From: Leeuwenhoekiella polynyae
GTDB lineage: Bacteria > Bacteroidota > Bacteroidia > Flavobacteriales > Flavobacteriaceae
NCBI RefSeq assembly: GCF_042683665.1
Contig: NZ_JBHUOO010000045.1
Direction: 5' to 3' (one strand)
DNA: 64,000 bases
Notes under the pieces: model-generated
What the model saw: only the letters and a program-made list of their open reading frames with translations
The model's database searches: none
What the model was told of the DNA's origin: nothing
In this document: positions 1-8,483 of the stretch, piece after piece
Numbering within the stretch: the stretch's first letter is position 1
How the letters are laid out: each line of letters begins with the position of its first letter
Position numbers and translations under genes: made by a program

Positions 1-32
1 TACTGACTTTAAGAAACTAAAAGAAAACTAAT

Positions 33-407
33 ATGGTTATACTCTTTGAACTTGCACTTATATGCGCAGGTATTTTACTAGGGATTACTGCGCTAGATAA
101 ATGGGATGGCAGCACTCAGATTTTTGCAAAAGCTGCAAACACGCTTAAACCTTTTGCAGCCGTTATAGGCGGAATATGTTTACTTATAGGTATTTGGTTT
201 TTATTCAGACCGTTCTGTACGTTTAGAGATATAATAGGTATTCTGGCAGGATTATCATTGCTAGGTGGTTCGTTTGAAAACAGCCAGTCTCTTCAAGACT
301 TCTTTAACAAGTCGGCTGCTTTTCTGAATCCATATAAAGTAATTATAGGAATCATCGCTTTAATTCTGGGTATCTTGGGACTTCTAAATATTGCTTTTAT
401 TTGCTAA
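33..407 (+). CDS. small multi-pass membrane protein, unknown function
   Basis: A 124-residue, very hydrophobic protein. I see a membrane segment at about residues 3-21 (followed by LDKWDG), a second at about 41-58, a weaker stretch around 66-77 and a last one at about 101-122. There are no catalytic motifs and I do not recognise a named family. The ATG at 33 follows an A-rich leader typical of this genome. It faces the SDR gene on the other strand and shares a bidirectional terminator with it at 455-486. The gene upstream is outside the window, so operon membership is unknown. Confidence 0.6.
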   Translation: MVILFELALICAGILLGITALDKWDGSTQIFAKAANTLKPFAAVIGGICLLIGIWFLFRPFCTFRDIIGILAGLSLLGGSFENSQSLQDFFNKSAAFLNPYKVIIGIIALILGILGLLNIAFIC

Positions 408-454
408 AAGCATTAAATTATATAGATTGCTATTTGCTCACTTATAGCTATACT

Positions 455-486
455 AAAAAAGCTTCCAGAAACCGGAAGCTTTTTTT
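455..486. terminator. bidirectional intrinsic terminator
   Basis: GCTTCC (461-466) pairs with GGAAGC (474-479) around a 7-base loop, with A-runs before and T-runs after. It therefore works on both strands for the converging genes ending at 407 (+) and 509 (-). Confidence 0.85.
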
Positions 487-508
487 AGCATAAAATTTAG
501 TCTCAATA

Positions 509-1252
509 TTATAAATCCTGATTAGTCGGACGTATTAAAATTTCATTTACACTGCTGTGCTCAGGTTGCGTTAAAGCATAATAGATTGAGTCTGCAATGT
601 CTTGTGCCTGTAATGGAGTAAGGTCTTCAAACTGAGACATCATCTCTTGTACATCTTCATCTGTGATCGTATTAGTCAATTCTGTATCTACAAATCCGGG
701 CTCAATAGCAGTAACTTTAGTATTATACTTAGGTCCCATTTCTAAACGAATCCCTTCACTTAATGCTCTAACAGCATATTTTGTGGCACAATAAACAGCT
801 CCTGCTGGCATAATTTTTCTACCAGCAACAGATGATATGTTAATAATGTGACCAGATTTTGTTTCTTTCATATCTGGAATTACACTAGCGACACCATTAA
901 GAACACCCTTAATATTAACATCTACCATTTTATCCCACTCATCCGTTTTCAAATTTTCAACAAATGAAAGAGGCATTAGACCCGCATTATTTACAAGGGA
1001 GTCAACTTTACCAAAAGTTTTGTGTGTTTCGTCAATTACTTTTTTCCAATCTTTTTTACTGGTAACGTCTGCAGTAACTACTAAAGCTCTACCCCCGGCT
1101 TTTTCTATTGATGCTTTCAATTCATTTAATCGATCAGTTCTTCTGGCAGTGATTACTAGATTTGCTCCGGCTTTAGCTAAAGTTTTAGCGGTAGCTTCTC
1201 CTATTCCGCTTGAAGCTCCTGTAACAATTATGGTTTTATTTTTTAGTTTCAT
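509..1252 (-). CDS. SDR family NAD(P)-dependent oxidoreductase
   Basis: A 247-residue classical short-chain dehydrogenase/reductase. The Rossmann cofactor motif TGASSGIG is at residues 11-18, NNAG at 88-91, the catalytic Ser at about 140-141, and Tyr154-Lys158 form the YxxxK pair. TARR at 36-39 after the second beta strand suggests NADP(H) preference, by inference. It belongs to the cytosolic YdfG-like group that reduces 3-hydroxy acids or small carbonyl compounds; the substrate cannot be read from sequence. It sits next to a Crp/Fnr regulator gene on the same strand and has its own promoter box at 1268-1275, so it may be controlled separately. Confidence 0.9.
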   Translation of the reverse strand: MKLKNKTIIVTGASSGIGEATAKTLAKAGANLVITARRTDRLNELKASIEKAGGRALVVTADVTSKKDWKKVIDETHKTFGKVDSLVNNAGLMPLSFVENLKTDEWDKMVDVNIKGVLNGVASVIPDMKETKSGHIINISSVAGRKIMPAGAVYCATKYAVRALSEGIRLEMGPKYNTKVTAIEPGFVDTELTNTITDEDVQEMMSQFEDLTPLQAQDIADSIYYALTQPEHSSVNEILIRPTNQDL

Positions 1253-1267
1253 AAATTTTGTTTTTTA

Positions 1268-1275
1268 CAAAACTA
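1268..1275 (-). promoter_or_regulatory. Bacteroidota -7 promoter box for the SDR gene
   Basis: The minus strand reads TAGTTTTG, matching the TAnnTTTG box of the flavobacterial primary sigma factor. It lies 15 bases before the ATG at 1252. No clear -33 TTG was found. Confidence 0.5.
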
Positions 1276-1351
1276 TAAAACTCAACAGCTAGCAGAAGTT
1301 GACCTATGTTAGTTGCACCTGTTAATATGCCTCAAATGATGTTAATCAGTG

Positions 1352-1933
1352 TTAATCAAGTACTGAAAGCTCTTTTCTAATCCTACTCAACGATTCTGGT
1401 TTGATACCTAGATAACTCGCGATTCTATAATTAGGTACCCGCTTTTCTATATTAGAATAAGTTTTACAAAAATCTAAATACCGTTGTTTACTGTTTTTTT
1501 CTAATCCCGCTTGTACACGAGCTGTTAAACTTATAAATGCTCTGGTTGTCTTGATCCTGAAAAATCGCTCAAAATTTGGTATTCGTTTATACAGCTCTTC
1601 CAGATTATTTTTCTTCAATCCTAAAACCAAAGAATCTTCTAAACAACTAACGCTCAATCGTGCTGGTGTTTCATTAAAAAAAGCCGAAAAATCACTTATC
1701 CACCAATCTTCAATGGCAAACTGTACCACAGATTGTTCTCCAGCTTCTGAAGTATGAAAGGCTTCTACACAACCTTTTACAACATAATATTCTGTATCTA
1801 CAAACGAACCGGGCTGGATGAGAAACTCTTTTTTTCGCAAGCGTTGCGGAGCTAGAATACTCTTAAACTCTTCAAATTCTAAATCAGAGATCTGAATAAT
1901 TTCTTCTACGTGAGACCGTATAGATTCATACAT
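1352..1933 (-). CDS. Crp/Fnr family transcriptional regulator
   Basis: A 193-residue cytosolic regulator with an N-terminal cyclic-nucleotide-binding-type beta-roll (about residues 25-115, including the YYVVKGCVEAF strand-turn region) and a short C-terminal helix-turn-helix (about 150-190, ending YLGIKPESLSRIRKEL). The Fnr cysteine cluster is absent, so an Fe-S oxygen sensor is unlikely. The class is common in flavobacteria, where ligands are mostly unknown. The gene is 99 bp upstream of the SDR gene on the same strand, so that enzyme is a plausible target, by inference only. Confidence 0.88.
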   Translation of the reverse strand: MYESIRSHVEEIIQISDLEFEEFKSILAPQRLRKKEFLIQPGSFVDTEYYVVKGCVEAFHTSEAGEQSVVQFAIEDWWISDFSAFFNETPARLSVSCLEDSLVLGLKKNNLEELYKRIPNFERFFRIKTTRAFISLTARVQAGLEKNSKQRYLDFCKTYSNIEKRVPNYRIASYLGIKPESLSRIRKELSVLD

Positions 1934-1953
1934 AAACTAAAGTTAGATAAATT

Positions 1954-1961
1954 CAAAAATA
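1954..1961 (-). promoter_or_regulatory. -7 promoter box for the Crp/Fnr gene
   Basis: The minus strand reads TATTTTTG (TAnnTTTG type), 20 bases before the ATG at 1933. Confidence 0.5.
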
Positions 1962-2069
1962 TCAATTCTACTTATAACCTATTTTGATTGTGTATTGTTT
2001 AAGTAATATTTGGCAAAATGATTTTAAGTTTCATTATAAATTTAGCTTAAAAAATATCAGCCTAATTTT

Positions 2070-3881
2070 ATGGATATTGCAATCATTGAAGTTTTCATCA
2101 TCCTCGGTTTAACAATTTTCTTTTTTGTGACCGAACTCTTTCCGGTTGACAAGATTGCAATGTTTATTGTGGTTTCTTTAATCCTATTAGGTTTAGTTAG
2201 TCCAGAAGAAGGTATAAGTGGTTTTTCCAATTCGGCAACAATAACCGTTTTAGCTTTAATGATTATAGCAGTTGCGCTAGAAGATAACGGTGTAATAGCT
2301 TGGTTTGCTAAGGGATTACAGCGTTTAAGCATACTCCCTCTACTCCTGCTCATTCCTGTTTTTATGTTTATAACTGCAGGTATTTCAGCATTTATAAGTA
2401 CAACAGCAGTTGTAATTATCTTTATAAAGATCATCTTTCAATTGGCAGAACGTTATGGGATTGCTGCCGGAAAATTGTTGTTGCCGGTTTCATTCGCAGG
2501 TATTTTAGGAGGTAGTTGCACACTAATGGGTACTTCTACAAACCTCATTGTAAATTCTATAGCTCAAAACCGCGGAGTTGAAAAGCTTGGCTTTTTTGAA
2601 TTTGCTTTTTTTGGATGTATTTTTCTTGTTATAGGTATTGTAGTAATAACTAGTGCTTCTCGCTTTTTACCTGCTAAAAATGCTTCTGAAAGTTTAGAGT
2701 CAGATTATAAGCTTGATGAACTCATCACTACCTTAACTATTAATGATGATTCTCCCCTAATAAGTAAGTCAATAAAAAATATTTCATTTTTAAATACACC
2801 TAATGTAACACTGTTGAAACTCATTCGCGGTAGTGACGTTACAAATGCTCCCGGAAAATACATCACCTTAGCTCAAGGGGACCGCTTAGTGGTCATGGCA
2901 GATCTAGAAACGGTAGAACAAATTTCTGCCGAAGAAGGACTCTCAAAGAAAAATACTGAACAATCAAAAGAGAATGAGGAAGAGAATGGAGAAGAGAATC
3001 CAGAATCTGAAATCCATTTAGTGGAAGTTTTAATTTTGCCGGGATCTACTTTTATAGGAAATACGCTTAACAGTTTAAAGCGTTTTAAGCTTGAAGGAGC
3101 ACTGCCCGTAGCGATTAAAAAACGAAAAAATATTCGCAACACACGAGAACGCCTAATTCGTAAAGATTTAGATCAGATTCGCATAAAACCAGGGGATCGA
3201 ATTCTATTAGAAATAACTCAGGCAGAACTCAATACTTTAGAGAATTTAGAAGGTATTGTAATTCTTAGAACACATGAACCCTTTGAACCTAAAAACAAGA
3301 CCAGAAAGTATATAACACTTGCTATTTTATTGACGGTTATAGGTCTGGCAGCGTCAGGTATTTTAAGTATTTTGGCTAGTTCGCTTACCGGCATTGCTTT
3401 GTTATTAGTAACTAATAGCTTGGAGATGAATAAAATTTATCACAAAGTTGACTGGCAGATTTTTTTCTTATTGGCCGGTATGATTCCATTAGGAGTTGCA
3501 ATGACAAACAGCGGAGCAGATATTTGGCTATCTGAGCATTTGCTTATGCTTTTTGAGGGGAAGGATAATTTATTTGTATTGGGGGCTTTATTCTTAATAA
3601 CGATGGTTTTAAGTGGCAGTATTTCAAATAATGCTACAGCGGTAATTATGACCCCAATTGCTATTACAGTTGCTAGTGGCTTAGATCTTTCTGCAAAACC
3701 TTTTATACTCGCAGTTATGTTTGCAGCGAATTTTAGTTTTTTTACTCCGGTAGGTTATCAGACTAACACCTTGATTTACAGTCTGGGTATTTACAAATTC
3801 AAACACTTTTTTATTATAGGTGGAATTCTCTCAATCATTCTTTGTGTTGCCGGTACGCTTCTACTTGCCACACTTTTGTAA
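2070..3881 (+). CDS. SLC13-type permease with RCK_C (TrkA-C) domains
   Basis: A 603-residue inner-membrane transporter. Membrane segments fill about residues 1-205 and 405-603. The middle soluble part (about 215-395) contains two TrkA-C/RCK_C-like modules, each with the GD-R-L pattern (QGDRLVVMADLE and KPGDRILLEIT). This 'SLC13 family permease with TrkA-C' architecture belongs to the Na+/anion symporter (DASS/ArsB-like) superfamily. GGSCTLMGTSTNLIVNS at about 150 and SNNATAVIMTPIA at about 514 are the paired SNT/TNT-like substrate loops of that fold. Sulfate, dicarboxylate or other anions are possible substrates; sequence alone does not decide. The start is the first ATG of the frame, 136 bp from the divergent Crp gene. 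Confidence 0.88.
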   Translation: MDIAIIEVFIILGLTIFFFVTELFPVDKIAMFIVVSLILLGLVSPEEGISGFSNSATITVLALMIIAVALEDNGVIAWFAKGLQRLSILPLLLLIPVFMFITAGISAFISTTAVVIIFIKIIFQLAERYGIAAGKLLLPVSFAGILGGSCTLMGTSTNLIVNSIAQNRGVEKLGFFEFAFFGCIFLVIGIVVITSASRFLPAKNASESLESDYKLDELITTLTINDDSPLISKSIKNISFLNTPNVTLLKLIRGSDVTNAPGKYITLAQGDRLVVMADLETVEQISAEEGLSKKNTEQSKENEEENGEENPESEIHLVEVLILPGSTFIGNTLNSLKRFKLEGALPVAIKKRKNIRNTRERLIRKDLDQIRIKPGDRILLEITQAELNTLENLEGIVILRTHEPFEPKNKTRKYITLAILLTVIGLAASGILSILASSLTGIALLLVTNSLEMNKIYHKVDWQIFFLLAGMIPLGVAMTNSGADIWLSEHLLMLFEGKDNLFVLGALFLITMVLSGSISNNATAVIMTPIAITVASGLDLSAKPFILAVMFAANFSFFTPVGYQTNTLIYSLGIYKFKHFFIIGGILSIILCVAGTLLLATLL

Positions 3882-3891
3882 AGTAAACTAA

Positions 3892-3940
3892 CCTGGGGAA
3901 CACCTCAGAATATTAAACCCTTTTGGTTATGCCACTAAAA
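3892..3940 (+). repeat. partial copy of dispersed hairpin repeat
   Basis: CTGGGG (3893-3898) pairs with CCTCAG (3903-3908). The stretch 3903-3939 then aligns with the right half of the repeat at 23158-23254: CCTC-GA-TATTAAACCC, a TTGG...GCCA mini-hairpin, then -TAAA. It looks like a decayed or truncated copy lacking the left hairpins. Confidence 0.6.
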
Positions 3941-3971
3941 AAGCAGCTATCTAAAAGAATCAGATAACTGC
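3941..3971 (-). terminator. hairpin with T-run on the minus strand
   Basis: GCAGCTATCT (3943-3952) pairs with AGATAACTGC (3962-3971) apart from one mismatch, and an A-run at 3937-3942 precedes it. Read on the minus strand this is stem plus T-run, an intrinsic terminator shape, although no minus-strand gene lies to its right. On the plus strand the T-run is weak, so its use by the permease gene is uncertain. Confidence 0.45.
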
Positions 3972-4239
3972 CCGTTTGTGATTGATTTGATTGTATCTTG
4001 AAAAATCAGCTTCCTATTATTGAGCTCTTTTCCTTAATAAAAAGAAGCAAGCCTAACACGTTCTAAAACATCTCGCCAACAGAGCCGACAATTAGTTTTA
4101 TACAAAATCTGAATTTTAAAGAACTTCTTGATTGATGTTATATAAAGAAGACGGACCAGTCCAAATTTTGTTACACTAAAATCAAAAAATAGTTGTTAAA
4201 GTAATGTAAACCACTGTAGATAGCTTTAAAGATTACCAT

Positions 4240-4247
4240 TACATTTG
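4240..4247 (+). promoter_or_regulatory. -7 promoter box for PBP1A
   Basis: TACATTTG matches TAnnTTTG. It ends only 7 bases before the ATG at 4255, so the transcript may be nearly leaderless. No good -33 TTG lies about 20 bases upstream. Confidence 0.5.
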
Positions 4248-4254
4248 TTCTTTT

Positions 4255-6762
4255 ATGAAGAACCCCTTAGAAAATAAGAATATCACTTCTTTTAAAAACA
4301 AAGCTTTTACACTTTTTACAAAGGTTTTAAAGTATCTAGAAATCAGTTTTAGATTTGCTGCTTTAAAATTTCACAGTGCTATAAAAAGAAAATGGGTTCG
4401 TTATCCTTTACTCGTTATAGGGTCTTTGTTCTTTATATTTTCAATATTCTTTCTGAGTATTTATATGGGAGTTTGGGGAGATCTTCCTTCTAAGTATGAA
4501 CTTACACATTTAGAGCAATCGCTAGCTACACAGCTTGTTGATCGCAACGGAAAGAACATAGGCAAATATTATATTTTTGATCGTAGACCAGTAGGTTTTG
4601 ATGAAATTCCATCACATTTAAAAGATGCATTAATAGCTACCGAAGATGCTCGTTTTTACAAACACGATGGTGTTGACAAACTAAGTTTAATGCGTGTATT
4701 CTTCAAAACACTTCTTATGCAAAATGAGTCTTCAGGAGGTGGTAGTACGCTCACGCAACAGTTAGTTAAAAATATCTACGGAAGACCCGGCGGAGGAACT
4801 TTCAATCTTATTGTTTCAAAATTTAAAGAGTTCATAGTTGCACAGCGTATTGAAGAAGTTTACACTAAAGACGAAATAATAAATCTCTATCTCAACACTG
4901 TTCCGTTTCCTGATAACACGTATGGAATAGAGAGTGCTAGTCAGAAATTTTTCAATAAAAACACAGAACTTTTAACCTTAAACGAAGCGGCAATATTAGT
5001 TGGTTCTCTAAAAGCAAATAACAGCTATAACCCGCGTGTACATCCTGACCGTGCTAGAAAACGAAGAGATGTGGTAATCAACCAAATGCTTCGGTATAAG
5101 TATCTAAAACCTCAGGATACTATTGGCATGGAGCGAGATACGATCGTTTTGAGTTATCAGCAAAGAACAGATTTAGGCATAGCGCCCTATTTTAGAGAAC
5201 TTATACGTAAAGAGGCTAAAAAACTTCTTAAAAATTATTCTAAAGCAGACGGAAGCGCTTATGACCTCTATCAGGATGGGTTGATTATACATACTACGTT
5301 AGATAAGCAAATGCAAGAATATGCAGAGGCCGGAATGCGTGAGCATATGGCCGCTTTGCAAACTCAATATGAAAAAGCATATGGAAATTATGCTCCTTGG
5401 AAACGCAAATCAATTTTAGAACCTAGCTTAGAGAAACTACCCTATTATCAAAAATTGACAAAAGATAGTATTTCTGGTGAGGCACTTGAAGACTCTCTCA
5501 ATTTTAAAAAAAATCGAAAAATATTTGACTGGAATAGCGATGAAACAATACAATCAATTTCGGTTAAAGATAGCTTAGCACACTACCTATCATTACTCAA
5601 TTGTGGTTTTGTAGCTCTTGATCCTGAGACTGGTGGCGTATTAGCCTATATTGGAGGTATTGATTTTGAAAATTTCAAATACGATCATGTGAGTCAAAGT
5701 GAGCGTATGGTAGGATCTACTTTTAAACCATTTGTTTACACAACTGCATTAGAACAAGGAGTTGATCCGTGTACTTATTACAGTGGAGAACAAGAACTTT
5801 ACTATTTCAACAATAAAGAATGGTCACCATCAAATTCAGGTGGTGAGGGTGAAGATTTACAATATTCTTTAAAAGGAGCTTTGAGTAATTCGGTTAACAC
5901 CGTTGCTGTAAAAGTTTTGCTAGATGTAGGCATTGGTAAAGTTATCAATCAAGCTCATAAAATGGGGATTCCTTCAAAATTACCTCAAGTACCTTCACTT
6001 GCTTTAGGAACAGCACAAATAAAAATGCGCGATCTGGCTTCTGCTTATACTTCATTTGTAAATGGAGGTAAACCAATGAAGCCTTTCTATATCACTAAGA
6101 TTGTGGACCGTACAGGTAAAACTATTGCAGATTTCACGCCAGAGACATCAGAAAAATCTGTAATGCGTAATTTTACAAGGCAAGCAATGATAGAAATGAT
6201 GCGTGGGACTGTAAGTGAAGGGACCGCAACCCGACTAAGGTATACATATAAGCTTAAAAACGATATTGCAGGAAAGACCGGAACCACTCAGGATAACAAA
6301 GATGGTTGGTTCGTAGGGATTACTCCTTATATGGTAGCAGTGACCTGGGTAGGAAACGACGATTATAGAATAGGTTTTAGTAGTACAGGTTTAGGTGCTG
6401 GTGCAAATTCGGCTTTGCCAATTTATGCAAAGTTTATGCAACGTCTTAATAATGACACGACCTATGCTTCTTTAACCAAACAGCGGTTTAAGGCGCCTTC
6501 TTCTGAAGTTGCTGATGCACTTAACTGCCCTCCTATTGTAAAAGACAGTACTTCACAAGTGCGTCAATTTTTTGAGTCTATATTTAGTAAAGAAGAGCAA
6601 AAATTCAGAAAAAAGGTTTATCTGGATAATAATGGTTCTATCATAAAAACAGAAGAAGAGCCATTACCAAGCGAAGAGGTTAATCAAGACGAGGAAGAAG
6701 ATACTAGAAAAGGATTCTTTTCGTTCTTAAAAAGGAAAAAGAAAAACGATGAGGATAATTAG
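4255..6762 (+). CDS. penicillin-binding protein 1A (bifunctional transglycosylase/transpeptidase)
   Basis: An 835-residue class A PBP that polymerises and cross-links peptidoglycan in the periplasm. A basic cytosolic tail is followed by one membrane anchor at about residues 50-72. The GT51 glycosyltransferase domain carries the catalytic EDARFYKHDG block near residue 130 and GGSTLTQQLVKN at about 161-172. The transpeptidase domain has S488-TFK, S546-V-N548 and K674-T-G. The C-terminus (about 790-835) is an acidic then lysine-rich tail of low complexity. It is separated from rpoD by 132 bp. All active-site motifs are intact, so I expect a functional enzyme. Confidence 0.95.
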   Translation: MKNPLENKNITSFKNKAFTLFTKVLKYLEISFRFAALKFHSAIKRKWVRYPLLVIGSLFFIFSIFFLSIYMGVWGDLPSKYELTHLEQSLATQLVDRNGKNIGKYYIFDRRPVGFDEIPSHLKDALIATEDARFYKHDGVDKLSLMRVFFKTLLMQNESSGGGSTLTQQLVKNIYGRPGGGTFNLIVSKFKEFIVAQRIEEVYTKDEIINLYLNTVPFPDNTYGIESASQKFFNKNTELLTLNEAAILVGSLKANNSYNPRVHPDRARKRRDVVINQMLRYKYLKPQDTIGMERDTIVLSYQQRTDLGIAPYFRELIRKEAKKLLKNYSKADGSAYDLYQDGLIIHTTLDKQMQEYAEAGMREHMAALQTQYEKAYGNYAPWKRKSILEPSLEKLPYYQKLTKDSISGEALEDSLNFKKNRKIFDWNSDETIQSISVKDSLAHYLSLLNCGFVALDPETGGVLAYIGGIDFENFKYDHVSQSERMVGSTFKPFVYTTALEQGVDPCTYYSGEQELYYFNNKEWSPSNSGGEGEDLQYSLKGALSNSVNTVAVKVLLDVGIGKVINQAHKMGIPSKLPQVPSLALGTAQIKMRDLASAYTSFVNGGKPMKPFYITKIVDRTGKTIADFTPETSEKSVMRNFTRQAMIEMMRGTVSEGTATRLRYTYKLKNDIAGKTGTTQDNKDGWFVGITPYMVAVTWVGNDDYRIGFSSTGLGAGANSALPIYAKFMQRLNNDTTYASLTKQRFKAPSSEVADALNCPPIVKDSTSQVRQFFESIFSKEEQKFRKKVYLDNNGSIIKTEEEPLPSEEVNQDEEEDTRKGFFSFLKRKKKNDEDN

Positions 6763-6894
6763 GTTGGTTCTTGTCATATAATTAAAAAAAACATAGATAA
6801 ATGCTAAAGTTATCATAAAGAGTGCATTTTAATTTGATTTTACATTTATCCATGTTATAATACATCCTATTTACTTAAAAAAAATAAATTTCAT

Positions 6895-7761
6895 ATGAGA
6901 CAACTCAAAATCACCAAGCAGGTAACCAATCGGGAATCAAAATCTTTAAACACCTATTTACAAGATGTAAGTAAACTCGATATGATTACCGCTGATGAGG
7001 AGGTCGAGTTGGCACAACGTATTCGTGAAGGCGATCAGATTGCTTTAGAACGATTAACGAAGGCTAATTTGCGTTTTGTGGTATCTGTTGCAAAACAATA
7101 TCAAAATCAGGGTTTAAAATTACCTGATTTGATCAACGAAGGAAATGTAGGTCTTGTTAAAGCGGCAAAGCGTTTTGATGAAACACGTGGTTTTAAGTTT
7201 ATCTCTTATGCTGTGTGGTGGATTCGTCAATCTATTCTTCAGGCTATTTCAGAGCATTCAAGAACGGTGCGTTTACCTCTAAATAAAATTGGTACAATAA
7301 GCAAGATCAACAAAGCCTTTTCTTATTTGGAACAAAGTTTAGAACGTCCACCGTCTGCAGATGAGATTGCAAAAGAACTGGATATGACTGTAGCTAAAGT
7401 AAAGTTAGCTATGAAGAATTCTGGTCGTAACCTTTCTATGGATGCACCCTTTAAAGAAGGTGAGAACGATTCTAATCTTTATGATGTTCTAAAATCTGGG
7501 GAGTCTCCTAATCCTGATGCAGATTTGATGCAGGAATCTTTAGGAACTGAGATTGAGCGTGCTTTAGAAACATTGTCTCCTCGTGAGTCTGATGTAATCA
7601 AATTAAACTATGGCTTAGGTGGTGAGCAACCTCATACCCTTCAGGAAATAGGTGAAATGTTTGATTTAAGCCGTGAGCGTGTGCGTCAGATACGTGAAAA
7701 GGGAATTAGAAGATTGCGTCACACTTCTAGAAGTAAAGTGCTTAAAACTTATCTAGGATAA
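6895..7761 (+). CDS. rpoD: RNA polymerase primary sigma factor RpoD/SigA
   Basis: A 288-residue sigma-70 protein. Region 1.2 starts at LNTYLQDVSKLDMITADEE. Region 2 contains NLRFVVSVAKQYQNQG, the -10 and core binding segment GFKFISYAVWWIRQSI, and region 3 begins at SEHSRTVRLPLNK. Region 4 ends with the helix-turn-helix TLQEIGEMFDLSRERVRQIREK. It lacks region 1.1 and the large non-conserved insert, as is normal for the Bacteroidota housekeeping sigma factor that reads the TTG/TAnnTTTG promoters noted elsewhere in this window. It ends in a strong bidirectional terminator. Confidence 0.96.
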   Translation: MRQLKITKQVTNRESKSLNTYLQDVSKLDMITADEEVELAQRIREGDQIALERLTKANLRFVVSVAKQYQNQGLKLPDLINEGNVGLVKAAKRFDETRGFKFISYAVWWIRQSILQAISEHSRTVRLPLNKIGTISKINKAFSYLEQSLERPPSADEIAKELDMTVAKVKLAMKNSGRNLSMDAPFKEGENDSNLYDVLKSGESPNPDADLMQESLGTEIERALETLSPRESDVIKLNYGLGGEQPHTLQEIGEMFDLSRERVRQIREKGIRRLRHTSRSKVLKTYLG

Positions 7762-7790
7762 GAGTTTACCTCCTAAAAGTGAAAATAAAA

Positions 7791-7826
7791 AAAGCGCTGC
7801 AATTAAATTGCAGCGCTTTTTTTTTT
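7791..7826. terminator. bidirectional intrinsic terminator
   Basis: AGCGCTGCAAT (7793-7803) pairs perfectly with ATTGCAGCGCT (7807-7817) around a 3-base loop and is flanked by A and T runs. It serves rpoD (+) and the receptor/lipoprotein operon ending at 7879 (-). Confidence 0.9.
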
Positions 7827-7878
7827 AAACCACCACAGGGTAAACCCATAAAGTAGTTTATTGTTTAATGGTCTTAAA

Positions 7879-8466
7879 CTATTCAATCACGATATCAAAG
7901 CTTTCCTGAACATCTGTTTCCCCGGCTGCATTAGTTATATCACCTTCACTAACACCTTCTGCATCTTTTGAAGGCTGGTGTCTTAAAGTAATGGTGAATA
8001 TCCCAGATGAAGCAGTACCTGCTTGTAAGTTAAAGGTTAAACCAACAGGATTAGAAACGTCGTTATTGAGATACGTGTTTTCTGAATCGGTGTAAGCAAA
8101 ATCAGCATTTAAGCCAGAAGAAGCTTGGTAGAAAAACTGATGCTCATCTGCTTCTTCTTGAATTTCTTCATTGATTACTTCGGCTGGAGTTTCAGTTTCA
8201 TTTTCTAATAATACGCTTCCATTGTAAAGCATTCCGGCTTGTAAAGATCCAGAAACAGTGATCACGGGTTCATCAGGACCATCTCCATCAAGATCTCTTG
8301 ATTCTAAGGTAACAGTTTCTCCGGTTTGTGGTACAAGGGTTACGGTGATCGTGGTGATCACTTCCTCTTCATTGATTTCTTCAGGCGTGTTATCATCGTC
8401 AGAAGAACACGAGTTAAGACCAATTACGGCTACAAGAGCCATTGCAAATAATTTAGTTGCTTTCAT
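7879..8466 (-). CDS. acidic outer-surface lipoprotein downstream of TonB receptor
   Basis: A 195-residue lipoprotein with a signal peptide ending VIGLNSC (Cys20), followed by an acidic SSDDDNTPEE linker. The rest is beta-rich, contains a short DLDGDGPDEP segment that resembles a Ca-binding loop, and several His residues (DEHQFF, LRHQPS). It matches my memory of the short 'type 1 periplasmic-binding fold' lipoproteins found beside TonB receptors in flavobacteria, but I cannot verify the fold. It starts 17 bp after the receptor gene ends and is almost surely cotranscribed with it, suggesting a substrate-capture or accessory role. Confidence 0.75.
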   Translation of the reverse strand: MKATKLFAMALVAVIGLNSCSSDDDNTPEEINEEEVITTITVTLVPQTGETVTLESRDLDGDGPDEPVITVSGSLQAGMLYNGSVLLENETETPAEVINEEIQEEADEHQFFYQASSGLNADFAYTDSENTYLNNDVSNPVGLTFNLQAGTASSGIFTITLRHQPSKDAEGVSEGDITNAAGETDVQESFDIVIE

Positions 8467-8483
8467 AAATAAAAAATTAGGGG

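Larger units (their letters stand above)
3882..4254. other. 373-bp intergenic region with repeat fragment and hairpin
   Basis: No gene is visible. The left part holds a partial copy of the dispersed repeat (3892-3940) and a hairpin (3941-3971). The right end carries the -7 box of the PBP1A gene. The stretch 3975-4230 shows neither a credible reading frame nor an RNA fold I recognise. Confidence 0.6.

Noticed and set aside
1020..1292. Plus-strand open frame of 90 codons
   Set aside because: It lies antisense to the SDR gene, whose Rossmann and YxxxK motifs are unambiguous; the frame shows no protein features.
3975..4230. Decayed gene on the minus strand between the permease and PBP1A
   Set aside because: I tried the frames and saw only short frames with stops and no recognisable motif; only the terminator-like hairpin remains as evidence.
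6834..6861. TTGATT and TATAAT with 16-base spacing upstream of rpoD, an E. coli-like promoter
   Set aside because: Bacteroidota RNA polymerase uses TTG/TAnnTTTG, and TATAAT is easily found by chance in AT-rich gaps, so it is not listed as a feature.
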